A DNA stretch of 64,000 nucleotides from Desulfuromonas versatilis (GTDB lineage Bacteria > Desulfobacterota > Desulfuromonadia > Desulfuromonadales > NIT-T3). The position numbers were made by a program, and so were the translations under genes. Positions 1 to 9,365 of this stretch are shown piece by piece. The notes beneath the pieces are model-generated. The model ran no database searches and was not told the DNA's origin. It saw only the letters and a list, made by a program, of their open reading frames with translations. The stretch lies in NCBI RefSeq assembly GCF_019704135.1, contig NZ_AP024355.1:930001-994000 (forward strand), read 5' to 3'. Numbering within the stretch: position 1 is the first letter of the stretch; each line of letters begins with the position of its first letter.

Positions 1-21
1 GGTCTCGGAAGGGGACGAGCG

Positions 22-780
22 ATGAAACGTGAGTGGGAAGATTTCCGCATCGCCGGGGCCTTCCTGACCGTCTTCCCCGTCGCCCGGGGGCTCTCCATGG
101 AGCCCAGGCGCCTGGCCGGCAGCATGGCTTTTTTCCCCGCCATCGGCCTGGCCATGGGGCTGGCGCTGGTGGTGATCAACTGGGCGCTCGGACATTTTCT
201 GCCTCGGCCGGTGCTCGACTGCCTGCTGGTGCTGGTGCTCATCGCCGCCACCGGGGCCCTGCATCTGGACGGCATCGCCGATCTGATCGACGGGCTGGCC
301 GGCGGCAAGGACCGCGAGGGGACGCTGCGTATCATGAAGGACAGCCGGGTCGGCGCCATGGGCGTGGTCGGCCTGGTGATGGTGCTGCTGCTCAAGTACC
401 TCTGCCTGTTCAACACCCCCCTGGAGCTGAAGTCGGCGGCGCTGATCTTCATGCCGACCGCGGGACGCTGGATCCAGGTGGTGCTCGCCTCCTACTGCCG
501 CTACGTCCGCGCCGAGGGGGGGACCGGCGGCGCCTTTGTCGACCATGTGGCCGAGCGCGAAGTCCTCCTCGCCACCGGCACCCTGCTGGCCGCGGCCCTG
601 GTGCTGTTCCGTCTGGAGGGGGTGTTTCTGGTGTTCCTGCTCGGGCTGGCCGCCATGGTGCTGATGCGCTATTTCAACGCCCGTCTCGGCGGAGTGACCG
701 GCGACGTGCTCGGCGCGGCGACGGAAGTGGTGGAGGTCTTGAGCCTGCTGCTGGTGCTGGGGATGTTCGCTTCGGCATAA
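22..780 (+). CDS. cobS: Adenosylcobinamide-GDP ribazoletransferase (cobalamin-5'-phosphate synthase)
   Basis: Membrane enzyme that joins adenosylcobinamide-GDP to the alpha-ribazole lower ligand, the last assembly step of the nucleotide loop. The 252-residue protein is normal length for CobS and very hydrophobic, with several membrane helices. The family block is visible near residues 83-115: DGIADLIDGLAGG followed by IMKDSRVGAMG, which carries the conserved acidic residues. It starts at an ATG and is followed 16 bases later by the phosphatase gene. It opens the cobalamin cluster, whose cobU/cobT partners would lie upstream of the window. Confidence 0.93.
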   Translation: MKREWEDFRIAGAFLTVFPVARGLSMEPRRLAGSMAFFPAIGLAMGLALVVINWALGHFLPRPVLDCLLVLVLIAATGALHLDGIADLIDGLAGGKDREGTLRIMKDSRVGAMGVVGLVMVLLLKYLCLFNTPLELKSAALIFMPTAGRWIQVVLASYCRYVRAEGGTGGAFVDHVAEREVLLATGTLLAAALVLFRLEGVFLVFLLGLAAMVLMRYFNARLGGVTGDVLGAATEVVEVLSLLLVLGMFASA

Positions 781-796
781 GCTCGGGGGATTCGCG

Positions 797-1402
797 ATGG
801 AAATGAGCCATACCCGCATCTACCTGGTGCGTCACGGCCAGGTCGAGGGGTTCGAAGAGAAGCGCTACAACGGCCAGGCCGATGTGGCGCTGACCGCCCT
901 GGGGCACGACCAGTACCGGCAGCTGGCCGGGCGCCTGGCGGCCAAGCCGCTGGCCGCGGTCTACAGCAGCGACCTCTCCCGCTGCCTGGAGGGGGCGCGG
1001 CTGCTGGCCGAACCGCACGGGCTGGTCCCGGAGGCCTTTGCCGAACTGCGCGAGCTCAACATCGGCCACTGGGAGGGGCAGACCTGGAAAGAGCTGCAGG
1101 CCCGCTACCCCGCGGAGTGGCAGGCGCGCCTCGCCGACCTGGAGAACTACCGGGTCCCCGGCGGGGAGAGCGCCCGCGACATGGCCGAACGCGCCCTGCC
1201 GGTGATCCGCCAGTTGGCCGAGCGCCACCGCGGCCAGGAGATCCTGGTGGTCGGCCACGGCGGGCTCAACCGCGTCATCCTGCTCGATGTCATCGGCGCC
1301 CCTTTCAAGCGCCTGTTCCATATCGAGCAGAACTTCGGCTGCCTGAACATCATCGACTACTACGCCGACGGCATCGCCGTGGTGAAGCTGCTGAACGGGT
1401 GA
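797..1402 (+). CDS. cobC: Histidine phosphatase, alpha-ribazole-5'-phosphate phosphatase
   Basis: Predicted to remove the 5'-phosphate from alpha-ribazole phosphate or from cobalamin phosphate during nucleotide-loop assembly. The phosphoglycerate-mutase-type signature RHGQ lies at residues 12-15 and the second catalytic histidine in VVGHGG near residue 155. Length (201 residues) fits the family. A second in-frame ATG two codons downstream is an equally possible start. The broad histidine phosphatase family has many substrates; the assignment rests on its place between cobS and cbiA. Confidence 0.85.
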   Translation: MEMSHTRIYLVRHGQVEGFEEKRYNGQADVALTALGHDQYRQLAGRLAAKPLAAVYSSDLSRCLEGARLLAEPHGLVPEAFAELRELNIGHWEGQTWKELQARYPAEWQARLADLENYRVPGGESARDMAERALPVIRQLAERHRGQEILVVGHGGLNRVILLDVIGAPFKRLFHIEQNFGCLNIIDYYADGIAVVKLLNG

Positions 1403-1409
1403 AAGGGCC

Positions 1410-1482
1410 GTAAGGCGTAAGGCGTAATCCGTGAGGCGTAACCGCTTTTACCCATTACGCCTTACGCATTACGAAATTACGG
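1410..1482. repeat. Heptamer repeat array with inverted arms (GTAAGGC / TTACGCC type)
   Basis: Five 7-base units (GTAAGGC, GTAAGGC, GTAATCC, GTGAGGC, GTAACCG) run from 1410 to 1444. Four complementary units (TTACGCC, TTACGCA, TTACGAA, ATTACGG) run from 1455 to 1482, so the stretch can fold into one long imperfect hairpin. It fills the gap between cobC and cbiA. An in-frame GTG inside it (1431) extends the cbiA reading frame but is unlikely to be the true start. Confidence 0.9.
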
Positions 1483-1490
1483 AAAAGACT

Positions 1491-2858
1491 ATGAAACCTC
1501 TGATCATCTCCGCACCCAGCAGCGGCTGCGGCAAAACCACCGTCACCCTCGGCCTGCTGGCCGCGCTGCGCCGGCGGGGGGTGCGCGTGGCCCCGTTCAA
1601 AGTCGGCCCGGACTTCATCGACCCGGGCCACCATGCCGCAGCCTGCGGCCGGGTTTCGCGCAACCTCGACGGCTGGATGTGCGGCGAGGCCTGGGTGCGG
1701 GGCGCCTTCGCCCGCGGCTGCGCCGGGGCCGAGGTCGCAGTGGTCGAGGGGGTGATGGGGCTGTTCGACGGGGCGAGCGGCGCCTCGGATGTCGGCAGCT
1801 CCGCCGAGATCGCCCGCTGGCTGGGCGGCCAGGCGGTGCTGGTGGTCGACGCCCGGGCCCAGGCGCGCAGCGCCGCCGCCCTGGTCCAGGGTTTCGCCGG
1901 CTTCGAGCCGCGCCTGGAGTTCGCCGGGGTGATCTTCAACCGGGTCGGCAGCCCCGGCCATGCCGAAATGCTGCGCGAGGCAGTGGCCTCGGTGCCGGGC
2001 CTGCCGCCGGTCCTCGGCTGCCTGCCGCGGGCGGAGGACCTGGCCATGCCCGAGCGGCACCTGGGGCTGGTCACCGCCGGGGAAGGGGCGGTGGACGCGG
2101 AGTTTTTCGCCCGGGTGGCGGACTGGGTCGAAGCTGGAGTGGACCTGGACGCCCTGCTGGCCCTGCCGGGGGTTCGCGCATCGGAAAACGGAGCCCAAAA
2201 AGTCACATTTCAAGACCTGACCCCGGGTTCGGGGCGCAGGGTGCGGATCGGGGTGGGGCGGGATGCGGCCTTTTGCTTCTACTATCCCGACAACCTGGAG
2301 CTGCTCGAGCAGGCCGGGGCCGAGCTGGTCTTCTTTTCCCCGCTGGGTGACGGGCGGCTCCCTGTGGATCTGGACGGTCTCTATCTCGGCGGCGGCTACC
2401 CCGAGCTGCATACCGCAAGCCTGGCGGCCAACCGGGCCCTTTTGGAGGAGATCCGCCGGGCCGCAGAAAACGGGCTGCCGGTCTACGCCGAGTGCGGCGG
2501 CTTCATGGCCCTGGCCCGCGGCATCGACGGCGTGGCCATGGCCGGCATCTTTCCCGCCGAGGCACGGATGCTGCCGCGCCGCCGGGCGCTCGGCTACCGC
2601 GAGGTGTCCCTGACCGCCGACTCGCCGCTCGGCCCGACGGGGACCGTCGCCCGGGGGCACGAGTTCCACTACTCGGAGATGGCCCTGCCGCCAGAGGTGG
2701 AGCGGGTCTACCGCATGACCCGCCGCGCCGGGGTGGATGCCGGCGAAGAGGGCTACCGCATCGGCAACACGCTAGGCTCCTACGTGCACCTGCATTTCGG
2801 CAGCAACCCGCAGCTGGCGAGAAATTTCGTCGAATTCTGCCGCCATGCCAAAGGCTGA
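1491..2858 (+). CDS. cbiA: Cobyrinate a,c-diamide synthase (glutamine-hydrolysing)
   Basis: Amidates the a and c side chains of cobyrinate using glutamine and ATP. The P-loop SAPSSGCGKTT is at residues 7-17. The C-terminal class I glutamine amidotransferase domain shows its nucleophile in YAECGGFMAL (Cys about 335) and a histidine-rich end (GHEFHYS, YVHLHF). I chose ATG 1491 because the domain begins immediately there, and the 20 codons upstream back to 1431 are encoded by the heptamer repeat. The protein has 455 residues, normal for CbiA. Confidence 0.93.
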   Translation: MKPLIISAPSSGCGKTTVTLGLLAALRRRGVRVAPFKVGPDFIDPGHHAAACGRVSRNLDGWMCGEAWVRGAFARGCAGAEVAVVEGVMGLFDGASGASDVGSSAEIARWLGGQAVLVVDARAQARSAAALVQGFAGFEPRLEFAGVIFNRVGSPGHAEMLREAVASVPGLPPVLGCLPRAEDLAMPERHLGLVTAGEGAVDAEFFARVADWVEAGVDLDALLALPGVRASENGAQKVTFQDLTPGSGRRVRIGVGRDAAFCFYYPDNLELLEQAGAELVFFSPLGDGRLPVDLDGLYLGGGYPELHTASLAANRALLEEIRRAAENGLPVYAECGGFMALARGIDGVAMAGIFPAEARMLPRRRALGYREVSLTADSPLGPTGTVARGHEFHYSEMALPPEVERVYRMTRRAGVDAGEEGYRIGNTLGSYVHLHFGSNPQLARNFVEFCRHAKG

Positions 2859-2982
2859 ATAACCGCAGCGGCGCAAAGGCCGCAGAGCAGGGCTTTGAGA
2901 TATTGAAAAATCAGATTTGATCAGATTTGATCCGCGTCCCATTCATGGTTTTTGAAGTTAAGATTTCCAGGAGGATCTACAA

Positions 2983-4405
<1,423 letters not shown>

Positions 4406-4425
4406 CTTTAACAAAGGAGTAATCA

Positions 4426-4833
4426 ATGAACACCGCCATCCTTCTCATGGGGCACGGCTCGCGCATCCCCGAAGCCAACGACGCCCTGCACGCCATCGCC
4501 GAGATGGTCAAGGCCCAGACCGGCTGCCCGATCGTCGAAGTCTCCTTCCGCGAGCAGCATAGCCCCAACATCCAGCGGGGCATCGACGCCTGCGTGGAGC
4601 AGGGCGCCAAGCGCATCCTGCTCTATCCCTATTTCCTGTTCGCCGGGGCCCACGTGCTTGAAGACCTGCCCGCCGAGATGGAGGAGGCGACTCGTCGCTA
4701 CCCGGGCCTGGAGATGGTGCTGGGCAAGCCCCTGGGCGTGCACCGGAAGCTGGCCGAGATCGTCTGCGAGCGGATCTCCGATTCGCTGGGCGAGGTCGGC
4801 TGGGAGTGCGAGGCGAAACGGGCCGCGTCCTGA
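4426..4833 (+). CDS. cbiX: Sirohydrochlorin cobaltochelatase, short form
   Basis: Inserts cobalt into sirohydrochlorin, the entry step of anaerobic cobalamin synthesis. The protein is 135 residues, the size of the single-domain CbiX(S) form that works as a dimer. The N-terminal MGHGSRIPEAN holds the catalytic histidine (about residue 10), and a second histidine follows in FLFAGAHVLEDLP. It has an AAAGGAG ribosome-binding site and lies just after the heptamer array. Confidence 0.9.
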   Translation: MNTAILLMGHGSRIPEANDALHAIAEMVKAQTGCPIVEVSFREQHSPNIQRGIDACVEQGAKRILLYPYFLFAGAHVLEDLPAEMEEATRRYPGLEMVLGKPLGVHRKLAEIVCERISDSLGEVGWECEAKRAAS

Positions 4834-4846
4834 GCGGGGGATTGCA

Positions 4847-5479
4847 ATGACCGGTACCGGTGCTATCCTTAATCCCCAGGAAATCGAGGCGAAAAGCTTC
4901 GAAATCATCGATGCGGAAGTCGGGCCCCACGGCTACGACCGGCGGCAGTGGCCGGTGGTGCGGCGCATCATCCACACCACCGCCGATTTCGACTTTGCCC
5001 GCATCACCCGCTTTTCGGCGGGGGCCATCGAGGCGGGCGTGGCCGCCCTGCGCCGAGGCGAGAAAATCCTCTGTGACACCAACATGGTGAAGGCCGGGGT
5101 CAACAAGACCGGGCTCGCCGGCTTCGGTTGCCAACTGGACTGCCACGTCGCCGACCCCGAGGTCGCCCGGGCCGCCCGCGCCGAGGGGATCACCCGCTCT
5201 ATCGTCGCCACCCGCAAGGGGGTGGCCGAGGGGTGCGGTATCTACCTGATCGGCAACGCCCCCACCGCGCTGTTCGAGTTGTTGCGACTGGCCGAAGAGG
5301 GCTCGGTGAGCCCCTCGCTGGTGGTGGGCGTGCCGGTGGGGTTTGTCGGCGCCGCCGAGTCGAAGGAGGCCCTGCTGGCCTCGGGGCTTCCCCACATCAG
5401 CTGCCAGGGGCGCAAGGGGGGCTCGGCGATTGCCGCGACCATCCTCAACGCCTTGATGATTCTGGCCCGGGAGGCCTGA
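4847..5479 (+). CDS. cbiC: Cobalt-precorrin-8 methylmutase
   Basis: Moves the C11 methyl group to C12, forming cobyrinate. The start at ATG 4847 gives 210 residues, the usual CbiC/CobH length. The catalytic histidine is H43 in RRIIHTTADFDF. The C-terminal part has the family block NAPTALFELL and later GFVGAAESKEAL. The stop overlaps the cbiM start (TGATG), so the two are translationally coupled. Confidence 0.93.
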   Translation: MTGTGAILNPQEIEAKSFEIIDAEVGPHGYDRRQWPVVRRIIHTTADFDFARITRFSAGAIEAGVAALRRGEKILCDTNMVKAGVNKTGLAGFGCQLDCHVADPEVARAARAEGITRSIVATRKGVAEGCGIYLIGNAPTALFELLRLAEEGSVSPSLVVGVPVGFVGAAESKEALLASGLPHISCQGRKGGSAIAATILNALMILAREA

Positions 5480-6231
5480 TGAAGAGCCGTACCTTTGCCG
5501 CGATGGGAACTGGCGCGCTTGTCGGAGGCTCTCTGCTGGCTCCGACCAGCGCCCGGGCCATGCACATTTCCGAGGGGATCCTGCCGGCGGGATGGGCGAT
5601 TTTCTGGTTCGTGGTGGCGCTGCCCTTCGTGGCCTGGGGCGTCCGCCAGGTCAATCTGTCCAAAAAAGCCGATCCCTCCTATATCCCCCTGTTGGGCATT
5701 TTCGGCGCGGCGGTCTTCGTCTTCAGCTGTTTTCCCATCCCCGTGCCGGTGGCCGGCAGCACCGCCCATCCGGCCGGCACCGGGATCAGCGCCATCTTTC
5801 TCGGGCCTTTCGCCAGCGTGGTGGTGGCTTTCATTTCCCTGTTGCTGCAGGCCCTGTTTCTGGCCCACGGCGGCCTGACCACCCTGGGGGGGAACACTTT
5901 CTCCATGGGGGTGCTGGGCTCCTTTTCCGGTTTCGCGGCCTTTCTGGCCGGGCGCAAACTTGGGCTCGGCTTGTTCTGGTCCGGTTTTCTCGCCGGGATG
6001 GCGGCGGATCTTTTCACCTACCTGGGGACTTCCTTCGAGATGGCCCTGGCCCTGCACGGCACCCAGTCCTTCTGGTCGGTGCTGGGGCAGATCTATCTGG
6101 CCTTCATGCCGACCCAGATCCCCCTGTCGATCCTCGAGGGGGCGGTGACCGGCGGCATCCTGGTCTACGTGCAGAAGCATCGGCCGGACATTCTGGCCCG
6201 GCTCAAGGTGATTGGGGGGGCCAAGCCATGA
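5479..6231 (+). CDS. cbiM: Cobalt ECF transporter substrate-binding protein CbiM
   Basis: Integral membrane metal-binding (S) component of the energy-coupling-factor cobalt importer. The 250-residue product begins with a signal-like stretch ending in TSARA, followed by MHISEG. In CbiM/NikM the mature amino-terminal Met-His pair is part of the metal site, so cleavage before M28 would expose it. An alternative start at 5560 would give the mature form directly but has no good ribosome-binding site. It overlaps cbiN by four bases (ATGA). Confidence 0.92.
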   Translation: MKSRTFAAMGTGALVGGSLLAPTSARAMHISEGILPAGWAIFWFVVALPFVAWGVRQVNLSKKADPSYIPLLGIFGAAVFVFSCFPIPVPVAGSTAHPAGTGISAIFLGPFASVVVAFISLLLQALFLAHGGLTTLGGNTFSMGVLGSFSGFAAFLAGRKLGLGLFWSGFLAGMAADLFTYLGTSFEMALALHGTQSFWSVLGQIYLAFMPTQIPLSILEGAVTGGILVYVQKHRPDILARLKVIGGAKP

Positions 6232-6512
6232 AGCGCCTGTTTTTGATTCTGCTGGTTGTTGGCTCGCTCGGTTGGGGCCCGGCTCTGGCCGAGGAAGAGA
6301 AGCCCAGGTGGCCCGGGGTGGACGAAACGGTTGTGGAGAAGTACGCCAAGGACCTTGGGCGGGAAGCCCGCGACCCCTATATCAACACCGACCAGGGGGA
6401 TCTGCTGCTGTTTCTGTTCGCGCTGGCCGGCGGCATCGGCGGTTTCATCATGGGCTACTACTGGCACAAGGTCTTTGTCGCCGGCAAACAAGACCCCGGC
6501 AAGCCCGAGTGA
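6228..6512 (+). CDS. cbiN: Cobalt ECF transporter accessory protein CbiN
   Basis: Small auxiliary membrane subunit that helps CbiM load cobalt. It has 94 residues, with an N-terminal membrane segment, the periplasmic motif WPGVDETVVEKYA and a second membrane segment (residues 60-85). It is overlapped by cbiM upstream and by cbiQ downstream (TGATG), placing it in the cbiMNQO uptake operon. Confidence 0.88.
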   Translation: MKRLFLILLVVGSLGWGPALAEEEKPRWPGVDETVVEKYAKDLGREARDPYINTDQGDLLLFLFALAGGIGGFIMGYYWHKVFVAGKQDPGKPE

Positions 6513-7282
6513 TGGGGGGCGCGCACCATTTCATCGACGCCCAGGGCGATAGCCGACGGCTGCTGGTGGTCCTGGACGGGCGCATCAAGCTGGTCCTGCT
6601 GGCGGCGGCCCTGCTCGTCAACCTGACCGCGGGCGGCCTGCTGGTCCCCTTGCTCCTGGCCGCACTGGCGCTGGTTCTGGTGATGGCCGCGGGGGTGCGG
6701 GCAGGCGCCTTTTTCCGGCGCATGGCGATTCCCGCCCTGTTGGCGGCGGTGGCCCTGGCGACCCAGCTGTTCTGGTTTCGCGAGGGGGCTCCGCTATTTT
6801 CCATTCCCCTGCTGTTCACCGAGTTGACCATCCATGCCGGGGGGGTGCTGCGCGGCCTGGAACTGGCCGCGCGGATCCTCGGCGGCATGGGGGTGCTGTT
6901 GTTTTTCTCGCTGACCACGCCGCTGCCGGAGCTGATGCGTGCGGCGCAGTTTTTTCGCTGCCCGCCGGTGTTGGTGGAGCTGGCGCTGATCATGTATCGC
7001 TACATCTTCCTGCTGCTCGAGGAGGGCGGGCGCATCCGCAACGCCCAAAAGGCGCGCCTGGGGTTCGTCGGTTTTCGCGCCGGCCTGCGTTCGAGCGGCA
7101 TCCTTGGCGGGATGCTGATCCTGCGCACCTGCGACCGGGCCGAGCGCAGCTTTGCCGCCATGCGCTGCCGCGGCTACCGGGGGGCCCCCACCGGCATCGC
7201 CCCTGGCCGGCTACAGGGGCGCGATTGGGGGGCGTTTCTGGCGGGCCTGGTGTTGTTGGGGACGTTGTTTGCAATGCGGTAG
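6512..7282 (+). CDS. cbiQ: Cobalt ECF transporter transmembrane protein CbiQ
   Basis: Energy-coupling T component linking CbiM/N to the CbiO ATPase. It has 256 residues, with multiple hydrophobic segments and the coupling-helix region ending in AMRCRGYRGAP, typical of the family. It starts in the TGATG overlap with cbiN. Its TAG stop (7280-7282) lies inside the palindromic GTAGGGGC repeat that follows, so the repeat has set the C-terminus. Confidence 0.9.
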   Translation: MGGAHHFIDAQGDSRRLLVVLDGRIKLVLLAAALLVNLTAGGLLVPLLLAALALVLVMAAGVRAGAFFRRMAIPALLAAVALATQLFWFREGAPLFSIPLLFTELTIHAGGVLRGLELAARILGGMGVLLFFSLTTPLPELMRAAQFFRCPPVLVELALIMYRYIFLLLEEGGRIRNAQKARLGFVGFRAGLRSSGILGGMLILRTCDRAERSFAAMRCRGYRGAPTGIAPGRLQGRDWGAFLAGLVLLGTLFAMR

Positions 7283-7351
7283 GGGCGCACCTGCGTGTGC
7301 GCCCGCCTGCGTGTGCGCCCACCCCGGGCGGACACACAGGTCCGCCCCTAC
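7279..7351. repeat. GTAGGGGC...GCCCCTAC palindromic (REP-like) element, copy 1
   Basis: The element begins GTAGGGGCGCACC, contains two direct GTGTGCGCCC blocks and ends with TCCGCCCCTAC, the inverted end. Related copies lie at 35693 and 58911, with half copies near 43701 and 44380. Here it lies between cbiQ and cbiO and supplies the cbiQ stop codon. Confidence 0.88.
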
Positions 7352-7372
7352 GATGTTTTTCAAGGATCTTTC

Positions 7373-8221
7373 GTGCTCAAGATCGAAAACCTCCATTTCA
7401 CCTACGAAGACGGCACTCCGGCGCTCAACGGCGTCAACCTGGAGATCGCCGCCGGCGAGTTCCTGGCCATCCTCGGCGCCAACGGCTGTGGCAAGTCGAC
7501 CCTGATCAAGCACCTCAACGGGCTGTTCCGCCCCACCCTCGGGCGGGTGCTGCTCGACGGCCAGCCGGTCGAGGGGCTGGAGGAGGGCGATGTTTTCCGC
7601 AAGGTCGGCATCGTTTTCCAGGACCCCAACGACCAGCTGTTCGCCTCCACCGTCGAGGAGGACGTCGCCTTTGGCCCGGCCAACATGGGGCTTGCCCCGA
7701 CGGAGGTCAAGGAGCGGGTTCACCAGGCCCTGCACATGGTGGAGATGCAGGACTACGCCCGCAAGGGGATTCACGCCCTGTCCCACGGGCAGAAGAAACG
7801 GGTCTGCGTCGCCGGGGTGCTGGCCATGGAGCCCCAGGTCATCGTCCTCGACGAGCCGACCGCCGGCCTCGACCCCTGGGGGGTGCACTCGCTGATGCAC
7901 CTGCTCGAGGATCTCAACAAGAAGCGGGGGATCACCATGATCATGGCCACCCACGTGGTCGACCTGGTCCCCCTGTTCATGAGCAAGATTGCCATCCTCA
8001 GCAAGGGCCAGGTGCTGCGCCACGGCTCTCCGGAGCAGGTCTTCGGCGATCCCGAGGCGATGGAGAAGGCCCAGCTCAACCTGCCGCTGGTGGCCGAACT
8101 GATGCACCTGCTCAAGACCCGCGATCACGTCAAGCTGCATCACGTCCCCCTGACCGTCGGCGAAGCCCGCCGCGAGATCCTGCGTCTGCTTTCGGTGCAG
8201 GATGTCATTTCCAGGGTCTGA
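7373..8221 (+). CDS. cbiO: Cobalt ECF transporter ATP-binding protein CbiO
   Basis: ATPase that powers the CbiMNQ importer. From GTG 7373 (282 residues) it shows Walker A GANGCGKST near residues 36-44, a Q-loop in FQDPNDQLF, the signature LSHGQKKRV and Walker B VIVLDEPTAGLD. I chose GTG 7373, preceded by AAGGAT, because the open frame upstream is encoded by the palindromic repeat and has no homology value. It is immediately followed by cbiD. Confidence 0.93.
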   Translation: MLKIENLHFTYEDGTPALNGVNLEIAAGEFLAILGANGCGKSTLIKHLNGLFRPTLGRVLLDGQPVEGLEEGDVFRKVGIVFQDPNDQLFASTVEEDVAFGPANMGLAPTEVKERVHQALHMVEMQDYARKGIHALSHGQKKRVCVAGVLAMEPQVIVLDEPTAGLDPWGVHSLMHLLEDLNKKRGITMIMATHVVDLVPLFMSKIAILSKGQVLRHGSPEQVFGDPEAMEKAQLNLPLVAELMHLLKTRDHVKLHHVPLTVGEARREILRLLSVQDVISRV

Positions 8222-8222
8222 G

Positions 8223-9365
8223 ATGCCCCGCCCTTCTCTGCGTCATGGCTACACCACCGGCGCCTGCGCGGCTGCCGCGGCCCTCGGCGCGGCATTGATG
8301 CTGCGCGACCAGCGCCCGGTTGACGAGGTCGAGCTGGAGCTGCCCGCAGGCTTTGCCGCCACCTTCCGCCTTGCGGGGCAGGGCTTCGACGGACAACGGG
8401 CCCATTGCTTCGTGGTCAAGGACGCCGGCGACGACCCGGATGTGACCCACGGGGTCGAAGTGCATGCCGAGGTGAGGTTTGGTTCCTCCTCACCCCAACC
8501 CTCTCCCCCGGGGGGAGAGGGGGAGGAAACGCCGGAGATTGTAATCCAGGGCGGCACCGGCATCGGCCGGGTCACCAAGCCCGGGCTGGCTGTGCCGGTG
8601 GGCGAATGGGCGATCAACCCCGTGCCGCGCCGGATGATCCGTGAAGCCGTGGAGAAGGTTTTCACGGATTTCGCCTTACGCCTTACGCTTCACGTGACCA
8701 TCTCCATCCCCGACGGCCTGGAGCGCTCGCGGCGCACCCTCAACGAGCGCCTGGGGATCGTCGGCGGGCTTTCCATTCTCGGCACCACCGGGGTGGTGCG
8801 GCCGATCTCCCACAAGGCCTGGACCGATACCCTGGAGGTCGCCCTCGATGTGGCCCTGGCCGCCGGGTGCCGTATGGTCGTGCTTTCCACCGGGCGCACC
8901 AGCGAGCTGGCCGCCCAGCAGCGGCTCCAGCTGCCCGAAGAGGCCTTCGTGATGATGGGCGACCACGTCGGTTACGCCCTCGAGGCCTGCCACCGGCGCG
9001 GCTTTGCGCAACTGGTGCTCAGCGCCCAGTTCGCCAAGCTGGTCAAGATAGCCTGCGGCCACCCCCAGACCCACGTCAGTTCGTCCAGCCTCGATCTCAG
9101 GTATCTGGCGGGCTGGGCGCGGGCCGTCGGCCTTGACGAGGCGGCGGCGAAAACGATAGAGTGTGCCAACACTGCCCGGGAGGTTTTCGAGCGGCTCGAG
9201 CAGTACCCGGGGCTGGTCGAGGAGGTGGCCCGCCAGGCGCTGCTGCGCTGCGGCGAACGGGCTCCCGGGGCGGCGCTTTCGATAATGCTGGTCGGGTACG
9301 ACGCCAGGCCCGCCGGGCTTTTTGGAGATTGGCCGGGTGCACCGGCCGGGGAGGGTAAGGGATGA
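8223..9365 (+). CDS. cbiD: Cobalt-precorrin-5B C1-methyltransferase CbiD
   Basis: Methylates C1 of cobalt-precorrin-5B in the anaerobic pathway. It has 380 residues and starts RHGYTTGACAAAAA, the family signature. Later blocks NPVPRRMIREAV and GIVGGLSILGTTGVVRP are also typical. Two pieces look inserted by repeats in frame. Residues 88-103 (SSSPQPSPPGGEGEET) come from a C-rich/G-rich palindrome, and residues 150-157 (FALRLTLH) come from heptamer units. The stop overlaps cbiET by four bases. Confidence 0.92.
   Translation: MPRPSLRHGYTTGACAAAAALGAALMLRDQRPVDEVELELPAGFAATFRLAGQGFDGQRAHCFVVKDAGDDPDVTHGVEVHAEVRFGSSSPQPSPPGGEGEETPEIVIQGGTGIGRVTKPGLAVPVGEWAINPVPRRMIREAVEKVFTDFALRLTLHVTISIPDGLERSRRTLNERLGIVGGLSILGTTGVVRPISHKAWTDTLEVALDVALAAGCRMVVLSTGRTSELAAQQRLQLPEEAFVMMGDHVGYALEACHRRGFAQLVLSAQFAKLVKIACGHPQTHVSSSSLDLRYLAGWARAVGLDEAAAKTIECANTAREVFERLEQYPGLVEEVARQALLRCGERAPGAALSIMLVGYDARPAGLFGDWPGAPAGEGKG
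8486..8528. repeat. CTCACCCCAACCCTCTCCC-type palindrome inserted in cbiD
   Basis: Dispersed palindromic repeat (CTCTCCCCC / GGGGGAGAG arms) inside the cbiD frame, contributing about 15 residues without breaking it. A related inverted pair lies between cbiF and cbiG (12126-12223). Similar sequences are scattered in many bacterial genomes. Confidence 0.75.
8640..8694. repeat. Heptamer repeat units inside cbiD
   Basis: CGCCTTA, CGCCTTA and CGCTTCA run in phase from 8672 to 8692. CGTGAAGC (8640-8647) is a perfect inverted match to GCTTCACG (8687-8694). The units resemble the right arm of the array at 1455-1482. They remain in frame with cbiD. Confidence 0.7.

Noticed and set aside
2859-2982. TPP riboswitch upstream of the thiC-like gene
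   Set aside because: I could not find the conserved CUGAGA-type core; only an 11-base direct repeat (TCAGATTTGA) is present.
7295-7372. N-terminal extension of CbiO
   Set aside because: These codons lie in the palindromic element; the ABC domain begins at GTG 7373 with its own ribosome-binding site.
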